Shown: positions 10,223-18,649 of the stretch, piece by piece | Position numbering within the stretch: position 1 is the stretch's first letter | Layout: every line of letters begins with the position of its first letter | DNA from: Candidatus Rifleibacteriota bacterium | GTDB lineage: Bacteria; Riflebacteria; Ozemobacteria; Ozemobacterales; Ozemobacteraceae | Length of the DNA stretch: 64,000 nt | Direction: 5' to 3' | Assembly (NCBI GenBank): GCA_029565415.1 | Contig: JAKQOH010000139.1 | Coordinates: 1-64,000, forward strand | Made by a program: the position numbers and the translations under genes | Notes under the pieces: generated by a model | What the model was told of the DNA's origin: nothing | What the model saw: only the letters and a program-made list of their open reading frames with translations | Databases searched by the model: none

Positions 10223-11925
10223 GGCAGCGTCACTCCGGCGAGGCGGGCCGCCTCGCGATACTCCCGCACGAAATACTCGCGCGGGGTTCGATAATCGATG
10301 AACTCCCAGGGCAGCATCTCGTTGAGCGGCCGCTCCCGGGTATACGTGGCCGGATCGATCCCCACCTCGGCGAAGGCTTCCCGCCATGCGTCGGGCCGGA
10401 AATGCTCGCTCCACCCGTCGAACCGGCAGCCGCGTTTCCGGGCCGCCTTCAGCAGGGCCCCGATCCGCTCGTCGCCGCGGGCAAGAACGCCTTCGAGCTG
10501 GCACAGATAGGCATCGCGCCACGAGACGCGCGCCCGGCTCTTCTTCAGCGTCGTGCAGATCCGCCGCCGCTTCCCGTCGAGCGTCGCCATGTCGTCCTGC
10601 GCCGCCCACTGGAACGGCGTGAATGGCTTGGGTACAAAGCCCGACAGGCTGATGTTGATGTCCTTGCGGATCTTTTCCCGCCGCGCCGTCGTCTCGATCT
10701 TTTCGACCAGCTCGGCGATCGCGTCGAGATCCGCCTCGGTCTCGAACGGCAGGCCCATCATGAAATACAGCTTCATCACCCGGTAACACGACTCACCCGT
10801 CGCCGCGACGACGCGCAGGATCTCCTCTTCCGTGATGTTCTTGTTGATGATGTCGCGCAGCCGCTGGCTGCCCGCTTCGGGAGCGAACGTGAGGCCGCCC
10901 TTCTTCAGCTCCGGAACGGTTTCGAGCATCGCCAGGGTCTTGTCGTTCATGCGCAGCGACGGAACTGAGAGGGTCTGGTCGGGATACGTCTTTCCCTGGT
11001 CCAGCCGGCCAATCAGTTCGGCCAGCCCCGTATAATCCGAAGTCGAGAGCGAGACGAGCCCGAGCGACTCGTTGCCGGTGTTCTTCAGAAGCGCCTGGCC
11101 GCATTCGAGCAGCGCCTGGACGGGGCGTTCCCGCTTCGGCCGGTAGAAGAAGCCCGCGTTGCAGAACCGGCAGCCCTGGATGCAGCCCCGGAAGATCTCG
11201 AGGGGCGCCCGGCTGTGAACCGCCTCGATGTGCGGCACGACAGGCTTCTGCGGGGGCAGCGAGGCGCCGAACCCTTTGAACACCCGGCGCTTGACCTGCC
11301 TGGGGAAGGCCGGTACCCAGAAGCCCTCGAGCTCGGAAATCGCGGCCAGCACCTTCGGCCGGACGATGCCCTGGCGTTTCGCTTCGCGAAGCAGCTCGCA
11401 CACCTCCACGATCGCCTCCTCCCCGTCGCCGATCAGGATCGCATCGAAAAAGTCGGCGACCGGCAGCGGATTCGAGGCGGACGGGCCGCCGGCGATCACG
11501 AAGGTGCCGTCAGTGCGGTCTCGCCGGTCGACCGGGATCCCGCCCAGTTCGAGCAGGTTGACCACGTTCGTGAACGTCATCTCATACGGCAGCGTGATGC
11601 CGAGCAGGTCGAACGCCGCCAGCGGTCGCTTCGTCTCGAGCGAGTAGAGGGGGAGCCCTTTCCGGCGCAGCAGATCCTCGAAATCCACCCACGGCGAAAA
11701 GACCCGCTCGCAGGCGATGTCGGGAAGATCATTCAATCGTTCGTACAATATTTTGAGCGCGATATTCGACATGCCCAGCTCATACACGTCCGGAAACGCG
11801 AGGCAGGCGCGCAGCGCGGCTCCCGGTTTGTCCGGGGCCTGGTTGATCTCGCCCCCGATGTAGCGGGACGGCTTCTCGACGCTCAACAACTCCCAATGGC
11901 TGATGCCCGGGATACCCGTGGTCAT
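10219..11925 (-). CDS. TIGR03960 family B12-binding-like radical SAM protein
   Basis: A 568-residue protein with an N-terminal Rossmann-like region resembling a cobalamin-binding domain (about 1-220), followed by a radical-SAM domain with the 4Fe-4S motif CIQGCRFC (CX3CX2C near 248-255) and the later TFAPEAGSQRLRDIINK segment. The substrate is unknown. Its partner TIGR03936 follows with a 4-base overlap, and RNase G comes next. A TTG at 11931 overlaps the preceding stop, but ATG at 11925 has the better AGGAG spacing (nine bases) and is preferred. Confidence 0.9.
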   Translation of the reverse strand: MTTGIPGISHWELLSVEKPSRYIGGEINQAPDKPGAALRACLAFPDVYELGMSNIALKILYERLNDLPDIACERVFSPWVDFEDLLRRKGLPLYSLETKRPLAAFDLLGITLPYEMTFTNVVNLLELGGIPVDRRDRTDGTFVIAGGPSASNPLPVADFFDAILIGDGEEAIVEVCELLREAKRQGIVRPKVLAAISELEGFWVPAFPRQVKRRVFKGFGASLPPQKPVVPHIEAVHSRAPLEIFRGCIQGCRFCNAGFFYRPKRERPVQALLECGQALLKNTGNESLGLVSLSTSDYTGLAELIGRLDQGKTYPDQTLSVPSLRMNDKTLAMLETVPELKKGGLTFAPEAGSQRLRDIINKNITEEEILRVVAATGESCYRVMKLYFMMGLPFETEADLDAIAELVEKIETTARREKIRKDINISLSGFVPKPFTPFQWAAQDDMATLDGKRRRICTTLKKSRARVSWRDAYLCQLEGVLARGDERIGALLKAARKRGCRFDGWSEHFRPDAWREAFAEVGIDPATYTRERPLNEMLPWEFIDYRTPREYFVREYREAARLAGVTLP

Positions 11926-11927
11926 GG

Positions 11928-12203
11928 TCAACGGCTCCTGATGGGGGGAAGGTTCTGCAGGTCGGCCGTGATCGTGAAATCCAGCTCACGGCCCGCGAAC
12001 TCGAAGTCCACCGTGAGAGTGGACGAGGGGATACCAAGCTGATCCGCGGCATCGCTTCTGAGCCTGTGCAGCAGATCGACGGCTTCGGATTCACTGAGGC
12101 GAAGGCGCTCCTGGAGAATCTGGAGTTTCACCCGGCGCGCGGAATCGCCCGAAGGGAGGATGTCGGGGCGGCCGCGTCCCGGCCGGTTCGGATCGTGGAT
12201 CAC
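11928..12203 (-). CDS. Small conserved-looking protein of unknown function
   Basis: A 91-residue product with a GTG start at 12203 that overlaps the TPR-lipoprotein stop (GTGA). Its own stop sits within a few bases of the radical-SAM gene start. The middle part (KLQILQERLRLSESEAVDLLHRL) is predicted helical and the end (LTVDFEFAGRELDFTITADL) is beta-like. No signal peptide or known motif is visible. Its place between the TPR lipoprotein and the TIGR03960 gene, with overlaps on both sides, supports it as a real gene. Confidence 0.65.
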   Translation of the reverse strand: MIHDPNRPGRGRPDILPSGDSARRVKLQILQERLRLSESEAVDLLHRLRSDAADQLGIPSSTLTVDFEFAGRELDFTITADLQNLPPIRSR

Positions 12204-13183
12204 GGTTCCTTTTCCAGAAGCTTCGTCTCGGCCTGGGCGGCCTTCTTCTTGGCGTAGACGTTGGTGGGATCGACGCCGAGGGCGGCGTTGTATGCCGCGA
12301 GCGCCGATGCGTATTCTTTTTTATAGTTGTAGATATCACCGAGATTGACGTAGGCGTCGAGATGATCCGGCGCCAGTTCGGTCGCCCGCTTGTAATGGTG
12401 CACGGCCTGGTCGAGCAGGTTGCGGCGGTGATACGCGACCCCGAGCTGGTAATGCACGGTCGGGTTCTTGTCCTCGATCCGAGCCGCCGCCTCGAACTCC
12501 TTCAGTGAGGCATCGACCTGGTTCTCGAGCAGATACAGCTCGCCGAGCGCCATGTGCACCCGCAGATCGCCTCGATCCTTCATCTGGTAGGCCCGGAAAT
12601 GCCGGATTGCCTCCTGGTTCTTCCCGTCCTGCTGGGCGATCTTGCCGAGGGCGAACCGGGCCTTCAGATGGAACTGATCGACCGTCACGCATCGGTTGAG
12701 CACCGTCACGGCGTCGGCCTTGCGCTTCGCGTCGAGCAGGAAGATACCCAGATTGTAATAGGTTTCCGCGTAGGTCGGGTCGAGACGCAGCGTCTGGACC
12801 CACTCGCGCACGGCATCGTCGATGCGGCCCATCCGGTAATAGGCCAGCCCGAGGTTGTGATGGGCGTCGATCAGCTTGGGTTCGCGAGCGAGGGCCGCGG
12901 TGAGGTGCTGCACGGCCGTCGAATACTTCCCATACTGGCCGGCGAGCGTGCCGTACATATACTCGCTCTTCACTTTTTCGCCCACTTCCTCGATCCGCTT
13001 GCCCGTCTTGGTCTTGTTCTGGGGAAGCAGCTGCGACAGCGGTGTGCTCTTCACTTCTTCGGTCACGTGCAGCTTGAACCGCTGCCCGTCCTGGCTTTTG
13101 CCCTTTTTACAACCGTTCAGGGAAACGATCAGGCCGGCAGCGAGGGTGAGGCTCAGTCCGAGCCGGAAAATCGAGCGAATCAA
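12200..13183 (-). CDS. TPR-repeat lipoprotein
   Basis: A 327-residue lipoprotein with signal peptide and lipobox SLNGC (Cys25), followed after a Lys/Gln-rich spacer by about seven tetratricopeptide repeats (residues 80-320). Examples are AHHNLGLAYYRMGRIDDAV and TYYNLGIFLLDAKRKADAV. TPR lipoproteins often scaffold outer-membrane or pilus assembly complexes. The start is TTG at 13183 behind a purine-rich site (AGGGGGC). It may be the first gene of the operon running down to 6335. Confidence 0.82.
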   Translation of the reverse strand: MIRSIFRLGLSLTLAAGLIVSLNGCKKGKSQDGQRFKLHVTEEVKSTPLSQLLPQNKTKTGKRIEEVGEKVKSEYMYGTLAGQYGKYSTAVQHLTAALAREPKLIDAHHNLGLAYYRMGRIDDAVREWVQTLRLDPTYAETYYNLGIFLLDAKRKADAVTVLNRCVTVDQFHLKARFALGKIAQQDGKNQEAIRHFRAYQMKDRGDLRVHMALGELYLLENQVDASLKEFEAAARIEDKNPTVHYQLGVAYHRRNLLDQAVHHYKRATELAPDHLDAYVNLGDIYNYKKEYASALAAYNAALGVDPTNVYAKKKAAQAETKLLEKEP

Positions 13184-13238
13184 CGTGTGCCCCCTGGTGT
13201 CTGTATGAAATCCGCGACGGGAGGTTGCGGGAGAATGG

Positions 13239-14555
13239 TCATTGTATCATGGGGGAATCGGCCTGCCAATACGTTTCCTTCCGCTCCTTGCGCCGCTCCA
13301 GCACGACGATGCGATGGTTGCCCGAGTCGAGAACGTAGATCTGATCCGCGAGGGCGACGAGATCCGCGGGATACCGGAACCGGTCCCGTTCCGACATCCC
13401 GCCGACGCTTCCCAGAAGCCGACCGTCGGGCAGAAACGCCGATACTTCGTTCGTCTGTTCGTCACAGACGAAGACGATTCCGTCGGGATCGACGGCGACG
13501 CCGGAAGGGGCTTTCAGATTCTTCGTGATATCGTTCAGATAAGAGCCCAGCCGGTCGAATACCCCGATCCGCCGGTTCCCGCGGTCGCAGATATAGATGC
13601 GTCCCGATTCATCGACCGCCACCTGGGTGGGATCCTTGACCTTTTGGGAGCTCCAGCCGAAACCGCCCAGTTCGAACAGCTTGGACCCGTAGGAATTCAG
13701 CTTCAGGACACGATCTCCGCGACCATCGACGATCCAGAGGTTGTTCTCCCCGTCCACCATCGCGCCCCGGGGCCGGTTGAGCCGTGCCCCGCGATCACCC
13801 GGCTTCGGATACGTCGTGCCCCGGTAATTCTTGTAGGCATCGAACTCGCACACCCGATCGTTGTTCTGATCCGTTACGTAGAAGTTCGAGAAACCGCCGG
13901 GGGCGACATCCCAGGGCTCGTCGAGCGAGTCCTCGCGCTCCTCGCTGTCGTCACCGAACGCGACGCCGAACCCGCCGTACTGGGCGACGAACCGGCCGTC
14001 GGCGCTGAGTCGCACGATCCGGTCATTCCCGGTGTCGGCCACATACAGCTCGCGGGCGGTTGGATCCCAGCCCAGGCCCATGGGCCGGATGAACTGCCGC
14101 TCGCCCTTTCCGGAACGCCCGATGACCGAAACGGGGTGCAGGGAAAGGGAATACACCTCGAGAATACCCTTGCGGGCCGTGACGAGACTGGTCGGCAGCG
14201 TCGCCACATACGATCCCGCCTCACGCCAGAAGGGCCCCCAGAGCCGTTCGTTACCGCGCTTCCCTTTGTTCTGGGCCGCGATGGCCACGCAACCCGCCTC
14301 GGGAAGCGTGAACCGGAACGTGGCCGTCGTCGTTGCGACCGTGAGCTCCAACCCGAGCTGGCCGGAGGAGGGCGGGGGCACCACAATCTGAGCCGCTGCC
14401 GATGCTGTCCGAGGAGCCGGAACGGGGACTTTTCCGGCCGCAGCCCAGGATGCGCATACCGGCAAGACGGTGAGGATCCAGGCGCCGAACCACAGCACCA
14501 GCGACAGGCGGAGTCGTGAAAACGAGGCCGGAGAAAACAGGGAATGACGGATCAT
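13239..14555 (-). CDS. Secreted NHL-repeat beta-propeller protein
   Basis: A 438-residue exported protein with a signal peptide (about 1-40), a beta-rich N-terminal domain (60-150) and six NHL-type repeats (about 155-425) such as YVADTGNDRIVRLSADGRF, NLWIVDGRGDRVLKLNSYG and YICDRGNRRIGVFDRLGSY. NHL propellers bind proteins, sugars or nucleic acids, so the ligand cannot be called. ATG at 14555 is preferred to TTG at 14561 because a GAGG site lies nine bases upstream. A second NHL protein is encoded at 16523-17425. Confidence 0.82.
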   Translation of the reverse strand: MIRHSLFSPASFSRLRLSLVLWFGAWILTVLPVCASWAAAGKVPVPAPRTASAAAQIVVPPPSSGQLGLELTVATTTATFRFTLPEAGCVAIAAQNKGKRGNERLWGPFWREAGSYVATLPTSLVTARKGILEVYSLSLHPVSVIGRSGKGERQFIRPMGLGWDPTARELYVADTGNDRIVRLSADGRFVAQYGGFGVAFGDDSEEREDSLDEPWDVAPGGFSNFYVTDQNNDRVCEFDAYKNYRGTTYPKPGDRGARLNRPRGAMVDGENNLWIVDGRGDRVLKLNSYGSKLFELGGFGWSSQKVKDPTQVAVDESGRIYICDRGNRRIGVFDRLGSYLNDITKNLKAPSGVAVDPDGIVFVCDEQTNEVSAFLPDGRLLGSVGGMSERDRFRYPADLVALADQIYVLDSGNHRIVVLERRKERKETYWQADSPMIQ

Positions 14556-14594
14556 GAGCAAAAACCTCGAAAAATCTCAATAAAATCAATCAGT

Positions 14595-14616
14595 ATTCTG
14601 ATGAAATCATCAGAAT
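14595..14616. promoter_or_regulatory. Perfect 22-bp palindrome between btuF-like and NHL genes
   Basis: attctgatga at 14595-14604 and its exact reverse complement at 14607-14616, separated by AA. It lies in a short AT-rich gap between the stop of the btuF-like gene and the start of the NHL gene. It could be a dimeric repressor operator; the two-base loop makes a terminator less likely. Confidence 0.5.
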
Positions 14617-14629
14617 TACAGCAGTGTTG

Positions 14630-15472
14630 TCATTGTTTTAGTAGATTGATCAGTTGCCGCAGGCCTTTGAGGGCGAGAGGGCTTGGCTGGGCCAGTTCAT
14701 CGGGATCGATGGCGAAGACTCTGTTTTTCCTCACGGCATCGATATCTCCCCACCCCGGTCGTTGTCCGATGCGGGAGAGGTCCCCCACGGGGTAGGCGAC
14801 GAGAATGACTTCTGGATTGGCTTTCAGCACCTCGGCTGGCGTGATGACCGGAAATGCGTCGGATGGACTGGCCAGGATGTTCTCGCCTCCCGCGCATCGC
14901 ACCAATTGGCCGATGAGGCTGTTTCTGCCGGCAGCCTGGAGGGGGGCATCCCAGAGTTCGATATAGACCCGGGGCCTGGGCTGTGCCGCCCGCGAGGTGA
15001 GCTCTTCGAGCTCCTTCTGCCATCGGTTCAGGAACGCTGAGCGCTGTTCTGGGCTGTTCAGAGCTTCGGCAAGCCGCACGGCGGCGGATGGGATGCCCTC
15101 GAGCTGGGATATTTCCAGGGACAGGTAGGGAAAACCGATCTGTCTGAACAGCAGCTCATACCGCTTGTGCCGGCCGTTCAGATCGATGATGTGCGTCGGC
15201 TGCAGCCTGGAAATCCGTTCGAGATTGAGCTCCATCCCCCCGACCCGGGGTAGCGCCGCTTCCGAAGCCGTGCGGCTGGAATCCGAGACGCCGACGAGCC
15301 GGTTTCCCGCGCCGAGCGCGTAGAGAAACTCCGTCGCCGAGGGATCGAGCGAAATGATGCGGGGTGGGAGCGAAAGAGCGGCCGGGGTCTGGCCGGCTGC
15401 CGGAAGAAGGCTTGCCAGGGTCAGAAGTCCTGCGCTGGCCAGGCCGAGGAAGCCCGAGCGGAAATCCTGCAT
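14630..15472 (-). CDS. BtuF-like periplasmic binding protein (cobalamin/iron-chelate type)
   Basis: Class III solute-binding protein of an ABC importer. The 280-residue product has a signal peptide (about 1-28), the typical opening RIISLDPSATEFLYALGAG, then VGVSDSSR and the two-lobed Rossmann pattern ending VIAIDPDEL-like. The closest described type is BtuF (vitamin B12), with siderophore binding as the alternative. No permease or ATPase lies nearby, so it must use components encoded elsewhere. Its start overlaps the mltG stop by one base (TAATG). B12 binding would fit the cobalamin-type radical-SAM protein upstream in the same region, but that is inference. Confidence 0.75.
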   Translation of the reverse strand: MQDFRSGFLGLASAGLLTLASLLPAAGQTPAALSLPPRIISLDPSATEFLYALGAGNRLVGVSDSSRTASEAALPRVGGMELNLERISRLQPTHIIDLNGRHKRYELLFRQIGFPYLSLEISQLEGIPSAAVRLAEALNSPEQRSAFLNRWQKELEELTSRAAQPRPRVYIELWDAPLQAAGRNSLIGQLVRCAGGENILASPSDAFPVITPAEVLKANPEVILVAYPVGDLSRIGQRPGWGDIDAVRKNRVFAIDPDELAQPSPLALKGLRQLINLLKQ

Positions 15473-16515
15473 TACCGGTTCTTTTTCTTTCTGTTCTGGA
15501 AAAATTCTTTCCGGGAACGCTCATGTTCGGCGAGGGTCGTCGAAAACCGGTGACCCTCGGCGGCATCCGAGACGAAAAACAGATACTCCGTCGTTGCGGG
15601 ATGGACGGCCGCTGCAAGGGAGGATTCGCCGAAATTGGAGATGGGAGTAGGCGGCAGGCCGGTTTTCTGGTAGGTGTTGTACGGCGACTCGATCTTCAGA
15701 TCGTCGAAGGTGAGCCGCTCTTTGTGCTCCGGGAGGGCATACTGGACGGTTGCGCAGGATTCGAGCCGCATGCCGCTGCGAAGCCGGTTGAGAAACACCG
15801 ATGCGACCAGCGGCCGTTCCGAGGCCAGTTTCGCCTCGCGTTCGACGAGTGAGGCAAGGATGCAGGTTTCATACCGGGTCAGCCCGGCGGAGCTTTTCGG
15901 GCTGCCGATGAGCCGGTCGACACGGTCGCGCGTCTGCCGGAGCAACGTCAGAACGAGTTCTTCCGGCGTGATGGTGCGGGGAAACGCGTAGGTTTCGGGG
16001 AAGGTCATCCCCTCGAGGCTGGGCAGTTCGCCCCATTCCCCGAACACCGATGCGCGAAGCCGGGGAGAGTTCGTCAGTTCGAGGAATGTCGCGGCCGATG
16101 CGAGGCCTGCGGATTCGACGAGGCGGGAAACCGCTTCGAGCGTCAGCCCTTCGGGGATCGTCAGGCGGACCAGTTCCTCGCGCCCTTTCATCAGCAGGCG
16201 GAGGATCTCTTCGATCGACTCGCCACCCTTGAACTGGTATTTTCCGGGCTTCAGGCGGGTGTCGACGCCGTAGAGCCCGGTCATGAGACGGAACAGAAAG
16301 GCGCTGCGAATGATGCCGCCGGCTTTGAGCCGTGCTGCGATTTCCTTCGGCGTGGCCCCCGAACGGATCTCTACTTCGATGGCCGTGCCGGCTTTGGTCG
16401 GAGCATCGACGGGGCGATGCAGCTCGTCGAACCAGAGGTATCCGCCTGCCAGGAAGCCGACGGCGGCAATGACGAACATCGCGCCCAACCCGAGGAGTGA
16501 ACGGAAAAGGGACAT
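15472..16515 (-). CDS. mltG: Endolytic murein transglycosylase MltG (YceG family)
   Basis: Inner-membrane lytic transglycosylase that cuts nascent glycan strands and sets their length. The 347-residue protein has one N-terminal transmembrane helix (about 8-28), a LysM-like domain (45-115), and the YceG catalytic domain with [11 protein letters not shown] (Glu225 expected catalytic), [23 protein letters not shown] and [18 protein letters not shown]. The C-terminal TEYLFFVSD motif is typical. It sits seven bases downstream of the NHL lipoprotein gene, in one operon. Confidence 0.93.
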   Translation of the reverse strand: MSLFRSLLGLGAMFVIAAVGFLAGGYLWFDELHRPVDAPTKAGTAIEVEIRSGATPKEIAARLKAGGIIRSAFLFRLMTGLYGVDTRLKPGKYQFKGGESIEEILRLLMKGREELVRLTIPEGLTLEAVSRLVESAGLASAATFLELTNSPRLRASVFGEWGELPSLEGMTFPETYAFPRTITPEELVLTLLRQTRDRVDRLIGSPKSSAGLTRYETCILASLVEREAKLASERPLVASVFLNRLRSGMRLESCATVQYALPEHKERLTFDDLKIESPYNTYQKTGLPPTPISNFGESSLAAAVHPATTEYLFFVSDAAEGHRFSTTLAEHERSRKEFFQNRKKKNR

Positions 16516-16522
16516 GGCCCGG

Positions 16523-17425
16523 TTACTGGGCGGCTCTCTTGAACGACAGGATGCAGTTGCGGCTGTTGTCGAGAACGCTGATTTCCCCAGCCGACTTCGA
16601 TACGATGCCGCGGGGATACAGGAACTGACCCTTTTCGCTTCCGAACGTGCCGATCTTCGAGATCAACTGGCCGTCCGGGGCAAGCACGACGACGGGGACA
16701 TCGCCCAGATCGAGGACGAGCAGGTTGCCGGCTTCGTCGACGAACAGGCTCGATGGCCCTTTCATTTCCTCGTAATCGCCCTTCTTGTTGAATTCCTGGA
16801 TGAGGCCGCCCTTGAGATCCATTTTGAGAACGCGACGGCCGCCGTAGTCGGCGACATACATCGCGTCATTCTTGATCACGATCGAGGTGGCGAACACGAG
16901 GGCCGTTTTGCCGGTACCCCCGATCATTCCCTGGAAGGCGCCGAATCCGTCGTATTTGTAGATCGCCGCCTGCTTCGACATCAGCACGTAGATGCTCCCC
17001 TGGCGGTCGACGGCGACATCGACCGGATACTTCATCTTGTCGATGACCTTCAACTGGGGTGCCCCGGTTTTGTTGAACTTGACGAGCTTGTTTCCGCGCA
17101 GATCGCAGACCCAGATATCACCCGTGAGCGGGTTCACTCCGCAGCCGGACATGCCGGAAAGCTTGAAACCGGTCGTTCCATACTCGCCGAGAGCGAGTTT
17201 GCAGGTGCCATCCGGGGTCAGAACCTGGACACGGTTGTTGCCGGCGTCGGATACCACCAGATCACCGTCTGGGGAAAGGCCCATATCGGTGGCGCTCAGC
17301 AGATCACCTCTGCCCGAGCCGGCCTTGCCGATTTCACCCGTGAACTGGAACTTGTCCGGCACGCACCCCGCCAGGAGGGTCATGGCCAGCATGGGAACGA
17401 TGATCCGCCGCATCCTCTTCTTCAT
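16523..17425 (-). CDS. NHL-repeat lipoprotein, predicted leaderless
   Basis: A 300-residue lipoprotein with lipobox LLAGC (Cys18) after [16 protein letters not shown]. Then come five to six NHL repeats, for example [33 protein letters not shown] and [17 protein letters not shown]. Cysteines near 85-100 may pair. ATG at 17425 has no ribosome site; the -10 box lies so close that the start codon should be the first base of the mRNA. It is divergent from a pilin-like gene and shares a compact regulatory region, which hints at a type IV pilus link. The ligand is unknown. Confidence 0.82.
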   Translation of the reverse strand: MKKRMRRIIVPMLAMTLLAGCVPDKFQFTGEIGKAGSGRGDLLSATDMGLSPDGDLVVSDAGNNRVQVLTPDGTCKLALGEYGTTGFKLSGMSGCGVNPLTGDIWVCDLRGNKLVKFNKTGAPQLKVIDKMKYPVDVAVDRQGSIYVLMSKQAAIYKYDGFGAFQGMIGGTGKTALVFATSIVIKNDAMYVADYGGRRVLKMDLKGGLIQEFNKKGDYEEMKGPSSLFVDEAGNLLVLDLGDVPVVVLAPDGQLISKIGTFGSEKGQFLYPRGIVSKSAGEISVLDNSRNCILSFKRAAQ

Positions 17426-17431
17426 GGGGCC

Positions 17432-17460
17432 ATTATATGGTGCCTCTCGGGCAATTGCAA
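17432..17460 (-). promoter_or_regulatory. Promoter giving a leaderless NHL lipoprotein mRNA
   Basis: On the minus strand, TTGCAA (17460-17455), a 17-base spacer and TATAAT (17437-17432). The A of the ATG at 17425 is seven bases past the -10, the normal distance for transcript start. No Shine-Dalgarno lies between. Confidence 0.65.
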
Positions 17461-17489
17461 GTGTTGCGTCATTCTTGTCGGATCGACAG

Positions 17490-17519
17490 TTGTAAATCGA
17501 TGTCGCGATGCGGTATACT
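17490..17519 (+). promoter_or_regulatory. Promoter of the pilin-like gene
   Basis: TTGTAA at 17490-17495, an 18-base spacer and TATACT at 17514-17519, ahead of an AGAGGAG ribosome site at 17524-17530. The predicted leader is only about 15 bases. Confidence 0.5.
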
Positions 17520-17539
17520 CGAAAGAGGAGAACATACCG

Positions 17540-17899
17540 ATGAGACGAAGAGAAGGATTCACCCTGATCGAGCTGATGATCGTCATTGCGATCATCGGCA
17601 TACTTGCGGCCACGGCACTTCCCTATTTTTCCCGTGTGCGTGAGCGCGCCCGGAAAAACAAGTGCTGGGAGAACTCCTCTCTCCTCTCTCGCATGGCTGA
17701 ACTCTATAACATCGAAAATAAAATGTATCCCGACAAGGTCGAGGATCTGAAGCCCCTCATGTCCGGGCAGCGCCTGCCCAGTTGTCCCACAGGGGGCACC
17801 TACCAGTGGGTGCCGGGCACCGAAGGCGGCCTTCCGAACGGCAAGAAAGTCCAGTGCGTTCCGCACCACGGCTGCGCTGACACGATTTTCGGCGGCTGA
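17540..17899 (+). CDS. Type IV pilin-like / pseudopilin protein
   Basis: A 119-residue prepilin. The leader is very short (MRRREG) followed by [19 protein letters not shown], with the conserved Gly before the cut and Glu at mature position 5. The globular part has a Cys pair region ([13 protein letters not shown] ... QCVPHHGC) like minor pilins of the PulG/GspG-like type seen in diderm candidate phyla. It is a single gene with its own promoter, strong AGAGGAG site and terminator. It may be the main pilin or a minor pilin for the pilMNOPQ machine at 40-45 kb; size alone does not decide. Confidence 0.88.
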   Translation: MRRREGFTLIELMIVIAIIGILAATALPYFSRVRERARKNKCWENSSLLSRMAELYNIENKMYPDKVEDLKPLMSGQRLPSCPTGGTYQWVPGTEGGLPNGKKVQCVPHHGCADTIFGG

Positions 17900-17910
17900 T
17901 CGGTCCGCCA

Positions 17911-17957
17911 AAAAACGCCACCGCCCCGGGCATCCATCCCGGGGCGGTGGCGTTTTT
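17911..17957. terminator. Bidirectional Rho-independent terminator
   Basis: A 20-base perfect inverted repeat (17911-17930 and 17938-17957) with a CATCCAT-type loop. A-runs and T-runs flank both sides, so it can stop the pilin transcript from the left and the gerMN operon from the right. Confidence 0.93.
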
Positions 17958-17967
17958 TCAGAGGCCG

Positions 17968-18636
17968 TCAGCTTCCCTTGGCGCTCATCAGAATGGCTTC
18001 ATAGCGGGAAAGGGCGTTCTTCAGGCCGATATGCCCTTTCAGCGTCTCGATCTCGACGCCATTGACCAGGAAGCGCACCCGGGCCTTCCGGTCGAGCTCG
18101 GTCAGGGTGTTGACGATCGAGTACAGGGTCAGCGTCTCCTCCGTTGGACCGCCTGGATGCGCTTCGCTGAACTCCTTCGAAAGGTCGACGAAGAAGGTGC
18201 CCTGGCTGTAGAACAGGGAGCGCAGCGTCGTGCCCGCCGGAATCACGGCCCGCGCCTCGGGGGTGAAGGGGCCTTTCAGCAGTTCGCGAACCAGCTCGGT
18301 CGCCTGGTTCAGCAGCATCTTCTGCTCGGGGATCTTCCGAACTTCCCGCGTCAGATGGTCGGCTCCGCGTACCCCGAAATACAGGGTGACCGCCATGCCC
18401 TCGCCCTCGGGAAGCAGCGTCTCGCCGGATGTGCCGCCCGCCGCCTGGGCGGCATCGCCCGTGCCTGGGGTGCCGGCTGAACCGGTCGTGGCCGGCGTTC
18501 CCGTCAGGCTGGGCAGGATCTTGTCGACGAACAGGAAGTAGCCAGATATCAGCAGACCCAGCAGGATCAGCCCCATCAGGACGAACAGGAAATTCTCCGG
18601 CTGATGCCGCTGCCGTTTCTTCATCATTGGTTGCAT
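17968..18636 (-). CDS. Membrane-anchored GerMN-domain protein
   Basis: A 222-residue protein with one transmembrane helix (about 16-37), a Gly/Ala/Thr-rich linker and a GerMN domain (about 80-215): VTLYFGVRGADHLTREVRKI, LVRELLKGPFTPEARAVIP and FFVDLSKEFSEAHPGG are the usual landmarks. In Bacillus GerM acts in spore cortex work; in diderms these domains often sit beside AMIN-type amidases, as here. It is the last gene of the operon and is followed by a strong terminator. A role in binding the amidase or peptidoglycan is likely but inferred. Confidence 0.87.
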   Translation of the reverse strand: MQPMMKKRQRHQPENFLFVLMGLILLGLLISGYFLFVDKILPSLTGTPATTGSAGTPGTGDAAQAAGGTSGETLLPEGEGMAVTLYFGVRGADHLTREVRKIPEQKMLLNQATELVRELLKGPFTPEARAVIPAGTTLRSLFYSQGTFFVDLSKEFSEAHPGGPTEETLTLYSIVNTLTELDRKARVRFLVNGVEIETLKGHIGLKNALSRYEAILMSAKGS

Positions 18637-18649
18637 GGCGTTTCTCCGA

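Noticed and set aside
14595..14616. Rho-independent terminator for the btuF-like gene
   Set aside because: Two-base loop, AT-rich stem and no T-run fit an operator better.
17426..17539. Sigma54 promoter for the pilin-like gene
   Set aside because: No GG-N10-GC pair with TTGC was found; a -10/-35 promoter fits better.
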